Positions 1-9,880 are shown, counted from the first letter of the stretch. The stretch is 64,000 nucleotides of DNA from CALBPI01 sp038531945 (GCA_038531945.1 JBCBBH010000001.1:868001-932000); one strand, 5' to 3'. Numbers and translations are program-made. Notes: generated by a model from the sequence alone, not told the origin.

Positions 1-11
1 GGGTCGTGACT

Positions 12-3000
12 ATGAAACCTATCAATCTACAACGCGTGTTTGAGCGCATTACTGCCCGGCCGATGATTGTGGTGATGATCGCAATTGTCCTTATCGGGTT
101 TCTGGCATCGGGCCTGTCGCGACTGGTGAAGGACACATCGGTCAAAGCATTCATTCCCCCTGAGCATCCGTCGTTAATCGCCGACCAACGCGCCGAATCG
201 TTGTTTGGATTGTCCGACACGATTGCCGTTGCGGTTTTAGCCGACGATGGTGAGACGATATTTCGTCCGGTGATGCTCCAACAAGTCACAGAGTTGACGG
301 AAGCGATTCAGAGTCTCGACAACACTCGCTACGACCGGGTGATCAGTGTTGCGACCGAGTCCTCGATCCGAGGCGATGGCCAGGCGGTGATGATCGATCC
401 GTACGTCGAAACACTGCCATTGAGTGCGGAAGACGCGCGGGGCGCGGCGTTACGCTGGTCAGAAATGGCACCCCATGTTGATACGCTCGTCAGCGCCGAT
501 CGAACAGGTGCCGTGATATTGGCAGAGCTCGTTGACACGAGCGCAGCGGCCGCGACCTACGAGGCCGTCATGACGCTTGTCACCCAATATGACAAGGCAG
601 GTACGACGTTGCATGTCGCGGGTCCAGGCGCAGTCAGTGGTTACCTCAGCCGCTACATCGATCAGGACGCGCGCAAACTGCAACCGCTAGTACTCGTTGC
701 CGTGCTTGCGTTTATTCTGGCCGCTTTTCGACGGGTGCGAGCATTGACCGGCCCGTTGGTAGTCGTGATCGGATCTGCGGGTGGTGCGCTCGGTGCCATG
801 GCGTGGCTTGGCATTCCTTATTACGCGATTACCAATGCGCTTCCGGTCATCATTGTGGCAATCGCTGTCGCAGACGCCATCCATATCCTGTCCGAATTCT
901 TTCTCCGTCGGGAACGATCGCCTGACAAAGCTTGCCGCGAATTAGTCATTGAATCGATGAGTGAAATGGCTCGGCCAATCACGTTGACGACGCTCACCAC
1001 CGTCGCGGGCTTTAGCGGCATCGCACTCGCGTCGATAATGCCACCCATCACTTGGTTTGCGGTGTTCGCAGGACTGGGCGTTGTGTTTGCATGGGTATTG
1101 TCGATGCTAGTGCTGCCCAACGTCTTGCTGTTGGTTGATCCCGGACACAGCCCCGCCATCGCAAGATGGCATGCACGACGTGAAGCTCGACCGTCGATGC
1201 TCACCAAGTTTGCGAGCAAGCGCGCTTATGCCGTAGGCGTAATCTGCTTGGTGGCAGCGCTGACCATGATCGCGGTTGACGGCGCAGGCCGCCTTAAGAT
1301 TGACCGCTCACAGGTAGAAAATTTCGCACCGGGCGAGCCCATTCGCGTGGCCGACGCCCTGATAAACGAAGCGTTTGCCGGCACTACGTTCCTTGATGTC
1401 ATCGTATCGGGATCCGAGTCCGAATCCTTGCTCTCGGTCGAGGCAATGCAACAGATCCGTGCGTTACAGGCGTACGCGGAAACACTCCCGCATGTACGTA
1501 AAACTGTCAGCGTTGTTGACTACCTCGCTGCGTTACACGGTGCGCTGGAGTCATTGTTACCGCGCCAAATCTCTGAACGAACGCTGCCCGATAGCGATGC
1601 GCTGATCTCCGAAACGTTGTTCACGTACGAGCTGAATGCCGACCCCGCTGACCTTGAGGAGGAGATCGATCCAAACTACCAGCACGCGCTGGTCAGGATA
1701 ATTTTGGATGCAGACCGCTTCAGCGAAACGCGTGTCGTAGTCGAGGCAGTCGAGACCTATATCACCGATCACCTCAGCGGGGGGCTGCTGACGGCTTCAC
1801 TCGCCGGCGAGGCGAACACTAGCTATCACTGGATGACCCGTCTCGGCGATTCACACTTTCAAGGTGTGTTGTTGTCACTCGCGCTTGTCGTCGCGATTTC
1901 GAGTGTCATGTTTCGCTCTTTGATCTGCGGCGTGATTGCCACGATACCGGTCGCTCTGACCGTCGTTGCGCTGTACGCGTGCATGGGATGGTTTGGTATC
2001 AACCTCGAGCCAGCCACTTCGATGTTCGCCGCGATTGCACTTGGGGTCGGTATCGATTTCGCCATCCATCTCGTCGACCGATTGCGTGCCGCTGCGGCTG
2101 CGAGCCCTTTGCCAATTGAGAAAATTATGACTGAAGCACTACCTCCAGTCGCACGCGCTTGTTTATTCAATTCTGCCGCGCTCGGTCTTGGCTTCGCGGT
2201 GCTACTCGCAAGTGATTTGCCGACGCTGATGCGGTTTGGTGGGTTGGTTGCGCTGGCTGCACTGGTAAGTTATCTCCTGGCGTTGCTCGTGGTGCCAGCG
2301 CTGTTTTTGCTCCGGCGTCGCTGGTTCGACCAACACAGTGCATTCCCTGCCAGTGGCGTCACGGCACTGATGGTCCTGCTCGGTACGGGCCTGTTCGTGG
2401 GTGAAGTCTCTGCTAACGAACACAGTCCGCAAAGCGTCGCGCAGAAAGTGGCTGATCGCGCCGAACACGCGAGCAGCAGACGAGAGATGATCATGACGCT
2501 GGTGAATCGTAGCGGACGTAGCGAACAGCGCAGCGCTGTGCTTCACAAGCGCGTAGATGACGATCGACATCGCACACGAATCACCTTTGAGTCGCCAAGG
2601 AAATTCGAAGGCATGGCCTTTCTGAGTGACGATCCCGGATCTGGTGGGGCCTCCAATCGCTGGATGTATCTGCCGACCAGTGGCCGTGCGCGCCGGATTC
2701 CTGCCACACGACGCGGGCAAGCATTTTTCGGCACCGACTTCTCTTATGCCGACATCCAGTCGGAACTCAAGTTTGATCTCCAGGAATGGACGTTTACGGA
2801 TGGCGAGCTTGATGAAACCGGACGTACGTATCGCCTCGTTGGATCTGCAATTGACGCGAAGACGGCTCGCGCTCTCGGGTATGCAGGATTTGAGGCGGAC
2901 ATTGATATGCAAACGTGGATGCCACGACGGATTACGTTCAGTGACGCGAAAGGCAAGCCACTGAAGACGATTGACGTCACCGAGATCTCGACCGTCGACG

Positions 3001-3167
3001 GAATACCGACGGCAACCCACATCGTGGCAACGCAGCACCGCAAGGAGCATAGAACTGATATCGAGTTCCGCGACATTGATACCGGCATGACGCTCGATGA
3101 ACGTCTGTTCGACGCAAATCTCGTCACGCGTGGTCTGGGCCATCTCGAAGTGGTGGCTGTGCGATGA
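12..3167 (+). CDS. RND/MMPL-family exporter fused to a C-terminal LolA-like domain
   Basis: An inner-membrane RND-superfamily exporter of the MMPL/HpnN type, probably moving lipids or hydrophobic molecules out of the membrane. The first ~775 residues show the duplicated RND plan: an N-terminal membrane segment, a periplasmic loop, a block of five or six helices around residues 220-370, then the same again ending near 770. A further hydrophobic segment (about 781-800) reads like an embedded signal peptide. It is followed by ~250 residues resembling the outer-membrane lipoprotein-sorting (LolA-like) family, with the typical WMYLP and FGTDFSYADI stretches. These are commonly separate neighbouring genes; here the frame is continuous. 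ATG at 12 is preferred over GTG at 6, but the upstream region is outside the window, so an earlier start cannot be excluded. It overlaps the next gene by 4 bp (ATGA), implying coupled translation. The substrate is unknown. Confidence 0.88.
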   Translation: MKPINLQRVFERITARPMIVVMIAIVLIGFLASGLSRLVKDTSVKAFIPPEHPSLIADQRAESLFGLSDTIAVAVLADDGETIFRPVMLQQVTELTEAIQSLDNTRYDRVISVATESSIRGDGQAVMIDPYVETLPLSAEDARGAALRWSEMAPHVDTLVSADRTGAVILAELVDTSAAAATYEAVMTLVTQYDKAGTTLHVAGPGAVSGYLSRYIDQDARKLQPLVLVAVLAFILAAFRRVRALTGPLVVVIGSAGGALGAMAWLGIPYYAITNALPVIIVAIAVADAIHILSEFFLRRERSPDKACRELVIESMSEMARPITLTTLTTVAGFSGIALASIMPPITWFAVFAGLGVVFAWVLSMLVLPNVLLLVDPGHSPAIARWHARREARPSMLTKFASKRAYAVGVICLVAALTMIAVDGAGRLKIDRSQVENFAPGEPIRVADALINEAFAGTTFLDVIVSGSESESLLSVEAMQQIRALQAYAETLPHVRKTVSVVDYLAALHGALESLLPRQISERTLPDSDALISETLFTYELNADPADLEEEIDPNYQHALVRIILDADRFSETRVVVEAVETYITDHLSGGLLTASLAGEANTSYHWMTRLGDSHFQGVLLSLALVVAISSVMFRSLICGVIATIPVALTVVALYACMGWFGINLEPATSMFAAIALGVGIDFAIHLVDRLRAAAAASPLPIEKIMTEALPPVARACLFNSAALGLGFAVLLASDLPTLMRFGGLVALAALVSYLLALLVVPALFLLRRRWFDQHSAFPASGVTALMVLLGTGLFVGEVSANEHSPQSVAQKVADRAEHASSRREMIMTLVNRSGRSEQRSAVLHKRVDDDRHRTRITFESPRKFEGMAFLSDDPGSGGASNRWMYLPTSGRARRIPATRRGQAFFGTDFSYADIQSELKFDLQEWTFTDGELDETGRTYRLVGSAIDAKTARALGYAGFEADIDMQTWMPRRITFSDAKGKPLKTIDVTEISTVDGIPTATHIVATQHRKEHRTDIEFRDIDTGMTLDERLFDANLVTRGLGHLEVVAVR

Positions 3168-4468
3168 AGCCGTTCGCAATTCTCGTGACTGCGCTCTTGG
3201 CTGCGACGACTGCGCACAGCGAGACTGCACTCACCTGGTCTGCGGATGCGTCGCTGACCCAAAGCGTTGCCACAGACACAGATTCCGGCGTACAAACGCT
3301 ATTCGAAATCCTCCCTGCGGCCGACATCACTGTAGGCCGTACCACGAAGTTTGTGACCTCTGCTCGGGTTCGGCTCGACAACAGCGATCGTATTGAGCCG
3401 GGTACACCGGAATACGGTAACTACTGGGTTGGCAGCCGCCCACAGCAACTTGGTAACGCCGGTAGTCTCGAATTACGCGATGCGTATGCCCAGCTGGCAA
3501 TACCCCGCGGCATCCTGCGTCTCGGTAAACAGCAGATCGTCTGGGGAAAAATGGATGGCATCAAGATTCTTGATGTCATCAATCCACAGGATTTTCGCTA
3601 CTTTATCGCTGAGGAGTTTTCTGATTCCCGGGTGACTCTGTGGTCCGCGTATGCCGATATCAGTTTTGGAAGTTGGCGTACGGAGCTTGCAGTGGTGCCG
3701 GACAGCAGCGGTCATGTGATTCCGGACGCTGGCGCCTGGTTCGAGTTGCGTGCCCCGAGGTTCCGGTTTGGCGCAACGGAAACAGCGACCGAAGTCCCCG
3801 TACGCACGGAAGAACCATCACGGTCACTGGATGACACCGGTTTCGGGCTGCGTCTGAGTCGCTCGGTGGGCTCGATGACTTGGTCGGCCGTCGCATTTAG
3901 CGGGCGAGACCCGGAGCCTATTGGTGCTTTGACAGCGGATAGTGATGGTCCTCAGCTCCTTCGCACGCTGGAGCGACGGGAAACGTATGGAATTAGCGCG
4001 GATGTCAGTCTCGGTCCGGTTGTTGCGCGCATGGAATATGCCTTTCATCCTAGGCGTTGGTTTAACGTGCGAACCGAAGAAGGTCTGGATGGGACACGCC
4101 GCAACCAGTCACGTGCCGCTATCGGATTCGATATTGCGGGGCCCTTTGATACGTTCATCAACACGCAGTATTTCGAAGATCGCGTCAGCGGCTCCGCCGT
4201 AGGTTTGGTCCGACCGGATAAGGACCGAATTGCGACACTCGCGCTGCGCAAGGCGATCGGGTTTGATCAATGGGAGCTCGAAACGCGGTTTTATCGGAGT
4301 TTGTCTGACGGCGACAGTATGTTGACCGCATCACTGCGCCATAGCCTGAGTCAACGTACGTCGCTATTGATCGAAGCGCTGACGTTTCGCGGCGACGATC
4401 GCGGCTTCTTTGGCCAATTTAACGACCGCGACATGATTACGATACGGTTGTCTCACAGCTTTCGGTAG
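3164..4468 (+). CDS. DUF1302-like outer-membrane beta-barrel protein
   Basis: A predicted outer-membrane protein of 434 residues. It has a cleavable signal peptide (cut near residue 19, after TTAHS) and then alternating amphipathic strands ending in phenylalanine-arginine. The stretch LRLGKQQIVWGKMDGIKILD, followed by VINPQD, matches the hallmark of the DUF1302 family, which is often found beside MMPL exporters and LolA-like proteins. The start codon overlaps the exporter stop codon, so the two proteins are probably made together and could form a route from inner to outer membrane. Its molecular function is not established; transport of a lipid or hydrophobic compound is inferred from the partner. 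Confidence 0.8.
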   Translation: MKPFAILVTALLAATTAHSETALTWSADASLTQSVATDTDSGVQTLFEILPAADITVGRTTKFVTSARVRLDNSDRIEPGTPEYGNYWVGSRPQQLGNAGSLELRDAYAQLAIPRGILRLGKQQIVWGKMDGIKILDVINPQDFRYFIAEEFSDSRVTLWSAYADISFGSWRTELAVVPDSSGHVIPDAGAWFELRAPRFRFGATETATEVPVRTEEPSRSLDDTGFGLRLSRSVGSMTWSAVAFSGRDPEPIGALTADSDGPQLLRTLERRETYGISADVSLGPVVARMEYAFHPRRWFNVRTEEGLDGTRRNQSRAAIGFDIAGPFDTFINTQYFEDRVSGSAVGLVRPDKDRIATLALRKAIGFDQWELETRFYRSLSDGDSMLTASLRHSLSQRTSLLIEALTFRGDDRGFFGQFNDRDMITIRLSHSFR

Positions 4469-4583
4469 CGACCGAGCGCAACATGTCGAACCGTTTTGCA
4501 AAAGATCTCAACCCGGGCGGTGCGTTGGAAGTGCTCGCAAGTGCATTTGGAGACCAGGACGTAAATCTGCAGTGCGCCAGGCT

Positions 4584-5135
4584 CTATGCATTGTCTGAAT
4601 CGATGAGTTCTGCAATTCGTGATTTCGCTGCTGCCCAGGAACGACCAACCGAGCGTTCCGATAGCCCCAAGACTTCTGCCGTCTCCGCTGTCGTGAAGCC
4701 CGCGAAGTAGCGACACTCGAAGACTCTCGCATGCCGTTCATTCTCCTTTTCGAGGATCGCCATCAGGTCGTTCACCTGCAAAAGAAACTCTGCCTGCTCA
4801 TGACCGTCATCACCGATTATTGTCTCGGCGAGCGTCACGTCCTGTCCGCTTCGTTTACCCGCAACGAGGTAGCGCACTTCATCGACCATGATTTGCCGCA
4901 TGATCGTTGCAGCCAATGCGAAAAACTCACGCTTGTCTTCGGTGGTCAGCGCCCCGCCGGACAACAACTTCAAAAACGTCTCATTGACCAAGGTCGTCGC
5001 GCCGGTACTCGAGTTGCGGCTGCGGCTGCGGGCAAGCGCTTTCAATTCGGGATAGATCAGCTCAGCCAACTGATCGAGCGCCTGACTGTCACCATCGCGA
5101 TGCGACTTCAGAAGAACGGTGACAGACAATGACAT
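4584..5135 (-). CDS. ECF-type RNA polymerase sigma factor (TIGR02999-like)
   Basis: A 183-residue sigma-70 family factor of the ECF type, with region 2 at about 20-90 and a helix-turn-helix region 4 at about 130-175 (RYFAGFTTAETAEVLGLSER). The usual acidic region 2.2 motif (Asp-Ala-Glu-Asp before Leu-Val) is replaced by Gly-Ala-Thr-Thr at residues 45-48, just before LVNETF. In a related class, exemplified by Vibrio EcfP, the missing charge is supplied by kinase phosphorylation of threonine. The start at 5135 is chosen because GGAAAAGGAAA lies just upstream; a longer reading to 5297 has no such support. It is divergent from the kinase gene at 5451, its likely regulator. No anti-sigma gene is next to it. 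Targets are unknown. Confidence 0.87.
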   Translation of the reverse strand: MSLSVTVLLKSHRDGDSQALDQLAELIYPELKALARSRSRNSSTGATTLVNETFLKLLSGGALTTEDKREFFALAATIMRQIMVDEVRYLVAGKRSGQDVTLAETIIGDDGHEQAEFLLQVNDLMAILEKENERHARVFECRYFAGFTTAETAEVLGLSERSVGRSWAAAKSRIAELIDSDNA

Positions 5136-5450
5136 ATCAATTTCCTTTTCCGAGACGCCACATGCTCGCGAGTTGGGTCGGCCGCGCAACACTGCGCTTT
5201 CCGCAGCGGGCTTCAGCCTCGGACGTGACGCGTAATTATACGACCGTCGATTTTTGTCGCCAGCACAACGTCGTGAGACAAGAGCGTCGGGCGGCATGAT
5301 GTCAAATCAGCGAAGGGTTGTCGGTTGCGGCCTGGCAGCAACGTAGCCAATCTATGAGGACATAACAATAACCGATGCTCGGATGCTAGCTGGGTGGTTG
5401 CTCAGAAAACCGCCGGTCCATGGTGCATCAGAATCGGATGGAGAACTGCG

Positions 5451-7967
5451 ATGACCGACTCTATTGATGATCGTCTGCGCACAGGCGGTGCGTTCGATGC
5501 TTTGCCTCGGGAAAAACCCAGCATTGAGAACGCGCTTCGCGGTCGCGTCATCGGTGGATACAAAGTGGGTGAGGTTGTCGGCGTCGGCGGTATGGGCTGT
5601 GTTTTGCACGCAACCCGTGCCGAAGGCGATTTTGATCGTGAGGTCGCGATCAAGGTGGTCGCGGCCAGTCACGATACAGCGGAACTGGTTCGTCGATTCA
5701 GTCTCGAAGTTCGCATTCTTGCCAAGCTGACGCACCCCTTCATTGCGCAACTTTACGATGCGGGCTTCACTGAGGAGGGGTGGCCGTACCTGATCATGGA
5801 GTATGTCGACGGACAGCCTATCGATGAATATTGCCGACTGCATAATCTGCGTCGCAGTGAGAAACTCAACCTCATAGAGAATGTGATCGATGCCGTTCAG
5901 TTTGCGCACAGCCACTTGATCGTACATCGCGATATCAAACCTTCCAATGTCCTGGTGGGGTCCGACGGTCAGCCGAAGCTGCTCGATTTTGGTATCGCCA
6001 AACTGCTCGAAGATGAATCGGACGATGCGACTCGCTTGCGCGCCATGACGCCACAGTTCGCGAGCCCTGAACAGCTTCTCGATCAGCCGATCTCAACCGC
6101 TTCGGATATTTATCAACTGGGATTGTTGATTGCGATGGTGGTGGGTGGTGGGCTGCCCACCGACGGGGAAACGTTGACAGACGCCATTAAACGCTGCGCT
6201 GAAGGTCGTTTGTTGACATTACCGGACAGCATGCGCCGATCGGTGCCGACAGAGCTGGTGCTTGTTATTGAGCAGTGTCTCCGTGTGGACCCGAATGATC
6301 GATATCGTGGCGCTAATTCACTTCGCGATGATCTCGACGCTTTCGCGGGTGGCTACCCGGTCCGCGCTGCGGGGCAACGAACGGGCTATAAACTGCGGAA
6401 GTTTGTACAACGCAATTGGGGTGGCGTTGTCGGCGGCGTCATGACTTTCCTCGTGTTGATCGGTGCCACTATCGTCACCACGCAGCAGACCATCGTCGCC
6501 AAGGAGCAGCGGGATCTCGCGCTGTACCAGCAGCAACGCGTTCAGGCATCCAGTGAGTTTTTCAGTCTGATGCTCGAAGAGATGGGTGATGGTGAGTTCA
6601 CCGCAATCGGACTCCTGGATCGCGGGCGCTACATGTTGGAAGCCCAGTTTGGTGACGACCAGCCGTTTATGTCATCCGTCCTGTTTGACGTCGCGCAGCG
6701 CTACGCGAATCTCGGAGAGCGCAACCAGGAGCGCTCGCTTTTGCTCGAGGCCGAACGCCTCGCGCGATTACATGATGACGACAATATGCTGGCGGCCGGG
6801 TTATGCGGTCTTGCGAACGCGAATAGAATGGCAAATCCCGCGGAGGCATCCAATCAGTTGGCGGAGGGTCTTGCGCTTTATGAGACCTTGTCCGCACCGA
6901 ACCCGGAGACGACCGTTGAATGCGCGGTGGCGCATGCGCGCATTGAGGTCAGAGCTGGCAACAATGACGCCGCGTTGATAACCCTGTCGAAAGCGTTAGA
7001 CGTTCTTGATGAAAGTCCGGTACAGAGTGTTCGGCTTCGGGTGCTCGTTCTCAGTAGCTTGTCGCAAGCTTACTTTCGCAACGATCAATTGACCGATGCA
7101 GTCGATCAATTGGATCAGATGCTGACCTTGCTCGACAATGCCGGTCGAGGTCGTACCTTGCTGTATCAGCGATTCGCCGCGAACAAAGCGGTCGCACAAC
7201 AAGAGCTCGGTCGAACGCGCGAGGCACTCGCGACATTCGATGAGCTGTGGCGTCGGTCCGAAAGCAGTCAGTTCGACGGACGTGGCAATGCGATTCAACT
7301 TGCACAATACGCCGACCTTCTCGTCGATGTCGGGCAGTTTGATCGAGCCACAGAGACCTATAGCCAAGCGTTCGAGATCGCCGACGCAACAGGCTATGTC
7401 AGAGTCGCTGGCGCCATGCAGCTCGGTCTCGCGAAAGCGAGTCTCGGCGACAGTAAGTTGGAAGCAGCCAGAGAATATCTGCACGCGGCGGACACTTATA
7501 TCACCGACGGCAAGCCCGTCGGGCTCGCGCATGGTGTCCGCATGCGATGGGCCAAACTGTATCGCCTCGAAGGCGATCTCGACGCGGCGAGGCAGGCGAT
7601 TGATGCGCTGCTAGCGGACCTTGACTATCCCGCTTCGAAAAAAGGCTCCGGACTGAACAAGGTCTTGGTCGAAGCGGCCGAGATTTACCGCGCTCGAAAG
7701 AACTACGAACAAGCTGTGGCGTTCGTTGATGCTGTGATTGATGTGTTGACCGCGCAGTCGATGGATGACTCGCCCGGGAACCTTCGACTCGGAAAAGCCC
7801 AATTGCTACGGGCCTGGATTCGATTTGAGTCAGACCTACACGAGCAAGCGCGAATGGATCTTGAGAGTAGTCTGCCGCATCTTCAGCATGCGCTGGACGC
7901 GGAGCACCTGCTGTTGCAAAAAGCGGCAGAGCTGAGTCAGTTGATCGACGACGCGAGCAACCAATAG
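5451..7967 (+). CDS. Transmembrane serine/threonine protein kinase with TPR-like C-terminus
   Basis: An 838-residue PknB-type (Hanks) kinase. The cytoplasmic kinase domain spans about 35-300, with the glycine loop VGVGGMGCV, the lysine in REVAIKVV, the catalytic loop VHRDIKPSN (Asp161) and LLDFGIAKLL. One membrane helix lies at about 324-343. About 480 residues of helical, TPR-like repeats follow and would sit in the periplasm as a sensor or docking domain. The start at 5451 has GGAG nine bases upstream. It is divergent from the ECF sigma gene ending its reading at 5135, and kinase/sigma pairs of this sort are known to work by sigma phosphorylation. Signal and substrate are inferred, not shown. 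Confidence 0.9.
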   Translation: MTDSIDDRLRTGGAFDALPREKPSIENALRGRVIGGYKVGEVVGVGGMGCVLHATRAEGDFDREVAIKVVAASHDTAELVRRFSLEVRILAKLTHPFIAQLYDAGFTEEGWPYLIMEYVDGQPIDEYCRLHNLRRSEKLNLIENVIDAVQFAHSHLIVHRDIKPSNVLVGSDGQPKLLDFGIAKLLEDESDDATRLRAMTPQFASPEQLLDQPISTASDIYQLGLLIAMVVGGGLPTDGETLTDAIKRCAEGRLLTLPDSMRRSVPTELVLVIEQCLRVDPNDRYRGANSLRDDLDAFAGGYPVRAAGQRTGYKLRKFVQRNWGGVVGGVMTFLVLIGATIVTTQQTIVAKEQRDLALYQQQRVQASSEFFSLMLEEMGDGEFTAIGLLDRGRYMLEAQFGDDQPFMSSVLFDVAQRYANLGERNQERSLLLEAERLARLHDDDNMLAAGLCGLANANRMANPAEASNQLAEGLALYETLSAPNPETTVECAVAHARIEVRAGNNDAALITLSKALDVLDESPVQSVRLRVLVLSSLSQAYFRNDQLTDAVDQLDQMLTLLDNAGRGRTLLYQRFAANKAVAQQELGRTREALATFDELWRRSESSQFDGRGNAIQLAQYADLLVDVGQFDRATETYSQAFEIADATGYVRVAGAMQLGLAKASLGDSKLEAAREYLHAADTYITDGKPVGLAHGVRMRWAKLYRLEGDLDAARQAIDALLADLDYPASKKGSGLNKVLVEAAEIYRARKNYEQAVAFVDAVIDVLTAQSMDDSPGNLRLGKAQLLRAWIRFESDLHEQARMDLESSLPHLQHALDAEHLLLQKAAELSQLIDDASNQ

Positions 7968-7985
7968 CTAAATCATTCGGCTCAC

Positions 7986-8846
7986 CTAGCCTGTAGATTG
8001 ATTCGCAACCCGTTGCCGAAACGTTCGGGGTGCCACCCCTGTTCGCCGTTGGAACCAGCGATTGAAACTGCTGATTGTGTCGAAGCCGCAGTCGCGAGCA
8101 ATGACATTGATCGGCTGGTCGCTGGATAGCAGTAAGCGTGAGGCCTGTTCCACCCGATAATGGTTCACGTAACTGAAGAAACTGCAGTCCATCGTTTTGC
8201 GAAACCAACGACAAAAAGAGGTTGGTGTCATCGAGGTCAGTTCGGTCATATCGTCAAGTGCGATAGCCTCATTGTAATGATCGCGTACATAGTCGATGAC
8301 CTGATTCAGCCTCGACAATTGCGCTTGCGCGAGAAGGGGAGGCGCGTAGGTGTCATCGCATAAAAGACGGCCATCGTCGCGCTCTCCGACACGCCGCAGA
8401 GTGTCCAGAACACAGACGCATTGTTGTGCAGATGAGTACGAGGTCAGCTGCGCTAGCGGCTCCGAAAGCGACCGATCAACCGCTTCAAAGAGTAATCCGC
8501 GACGCGCGCGCTCGAACATTTCTGCTACCGGCGCCATCTCTGGCAGCGCGGCAAGCAGATTCGACTTGAATTGTACGACCAGAAATTTCGTGGGTTCGGC
8601 GGCTTCCTGAACGTTGAAGTCATGCGGTAGATTCGAACCGGTCAGCATTACATCGCCAGGGGAGAATGGACCGATATGCTCTCCGACGAAGCGAGTGCCT
8701 TGACCCGAGATGACCCAAGTGAGTTCTAACTCTGGATGGTAGTGCCAGTGGCTCGGCTTGCTAGCGAGTTGAACCTCAAACACATGGAAAGAGGCGAGCG
8801 TATCACCACTCCGAATTGTCTCGAAAACTGGCTTCACTATTCCCAA
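7986..8846 (-). CDS. AraC-family transcriptional regulator with cupin domain
   Basis: A 286-residue regulator. The N-terminal cupin-like domain (about 15-90, with WHYHPELELTWV and a later SNLPHDF) would bind a small ligand, typically a sugar. Two helix-turn-helix units of the AraC type occupy the last 100 residues, ending with the family signature around FDTISSFNRWFQRRTG. It converges on the kinase gene and is divergent from the dioxygenase gene at 8972, with 125 bp between them. It is therefore the obvious candidate to activate the dioxygenase/GH127-GH13 pair. The ligand is unknown. Confidence 0.9.
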   Translation of the reverse strand: MGIVKPVFETIRSGDTLASFHVFEVQLASKPSHWHYHPELELTWVISGQGTRFVGEHIGPFSPGDVMLTGSNLPHDFNVQEAAEPTKFLVVQFKSNLLAALPEMAPVAEMFERARRGLLFEAVDRSLSEPLAQLTSYSSAQQCVCVLDTLRRVGERDDGRLLCDDTYAPPLLAQAQLSRLNQVIDYVRDHYNEAIALDDMTELTSMTPTSFCRWFRKTMDCSFFSYVNHYRVEQASRLLLSSDQPINVIARDCGFDTISSFNRWFQRRTGVAPRTFRQRVANQSTG

Positions 8847-8971
8847 AATGTCCGAAGAATGAATGAATCAAGATAATTTAAGCATAGTATTGACCAATTC
8901 CAGCACACATTGTGAATCCCACGGTCGGTATTCTCTCTATAAAACCCGAATTCCTGAGAATAAGGTGAGGC

Positions 8972-9880
8972 ATGTTAGTGACAGGCCAGTCCACACCCAA
9001 AGAACAACTGCGCCAGCAGGGCTTCGTGGCTATCCCGGGCGTGTTTTCTGCGACGGAAATGGATGCGCTCCGGAAAACGTCGGATGCGGTGCTAAAAGGA
9101 ACCAGCGACGAACACCGTGAGCGGTTCCGCTCCAACGGGAGTTTGTGCAATCTCGCGGAGCTGCCCGAGTATGCAGACTTGCTATCTGATTCGCGGCTAC
9201 TCGAAGCGTTGCATGCTCTCGGTGCCGAGGACATTCGGTGGACCTCGGGCTATCTCATTTCAAAACCGCCGGGTGGTGCGCCCTTGTTCTGGCATCAGGA
9301 CTGGTGGGGCTGGGATTCGACCATTAGCTACAGCGACGCGCCCGCGCAGTTGTTTGTCATGATCTATCTCACGGACACGCGCATTGAAAATGGTTGCCTG
9401 CGTGTGATTCCAGGTTCGCACCGGAAAGCACACCCGTTGCATGATCTACCGGCTGCGCACACCAAAGCGCTGGCCACGGAGGTTGATACCCAAAGTCCGG
9501 CATACGCATCCCACCCGGATGAACTTGCTGTAAGCGTCCGTTCCGGTGATGTCGTGATCGGTGATTCGCGGCTACTGCACAGCGCCTACGCTAACACTAC
9601 GGAACACGAGCGGCCGTTGCTCACGCTTTGGTACATTCCCAATTGGGGTTCACTGCCTGATGATGTGCGAGCGACGCTGCGTGACATCTATGAGCGCAAG
9701 GTGGTCGACATCGATGATGGCGAAGACAATTTACCCACTTGTGAAGCGTGGCCAGCGTCGGCATTTGAGAAAATTCGCGAGCTGATTCCGCGAGTCGATG
9801 GTGATCACGCGCCATTGCGTTGGAACCGAATTCCCGACACGACCCGAATGCAACGTGCATCGGAGGCGCTATGCGACTGA
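8972..9880 (+). CDS. Phytanoyl-CoA dioxygenase (PhyH) family protein
   Basis: A 302-residue Fe(II)/2-oxoglutarate-dependent oxygenase of the PhyH family, which hydroxylates small molecules. The iron triad is visible as the HxD in FWHQDWWGWD and a distal histidine in SRLLHSAYANTT. ENGCLRVIPGSHR is the typical family stretch and TEHERPLLTLWY would carry 2-oxoglutarate contacts. There is no signal peptide, so it is cytoplasmic. AAGGTGAG lies just before the ATG. Its last 10 bp overlap the start of the giant glycoside hydrolase, so the two are translated from one message. Bacterial members act on many substrates and the substrate here cannot be named. Confidence 0.87.
   Translation: MLVTGQSTPKEQLRQQGFVAIPGVFSATEMDALRKTSDAVLKGTSDEHRERFRSNGSLCNLAELPEYADLLSDSRLLEALHALGAEDIRWTSGYLISKPPGGAPLFWHQDWWGWDSTISYSDAPAQLFVMIYLTDTRIENGCLRVIPGSHRKAHPLHDLPAAHTKALATEVDTQSPAYASHPDELAVSVRSGDVVIGDSRLLHSAYANTTEHERPLLTLWYIPNWGSLPDDVRATLRDIYERKVVDIDDGEDNLPTCEAWPASAFEKIRELIPRVDGDHAPLRWNRIPDTTRMQRASEALCD

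Noticed and set aside
2202..3230. A 342-codon minus-strand open reading frame
   Set aside because: It lies wholly opposite the LolA-like part of the exporter and the start of the barrel gene, has no domain-like features and is rich in arginine, histidine and cysteine, as expected for a shadow frame.
4483..4710. A 75-codon plus-strand frame between the barrel and sigma genes
   Set aside because: It overlaps the C-terminal coding part of the sigma gene on the other strand and shows no ribosome site or family features.
7501..8214. A 237-codon minus-strand frame
   Set aside because: It is antisense to the kinase C-terminus and overlaps the AraC gene in another frame; the composition is not protein-like.
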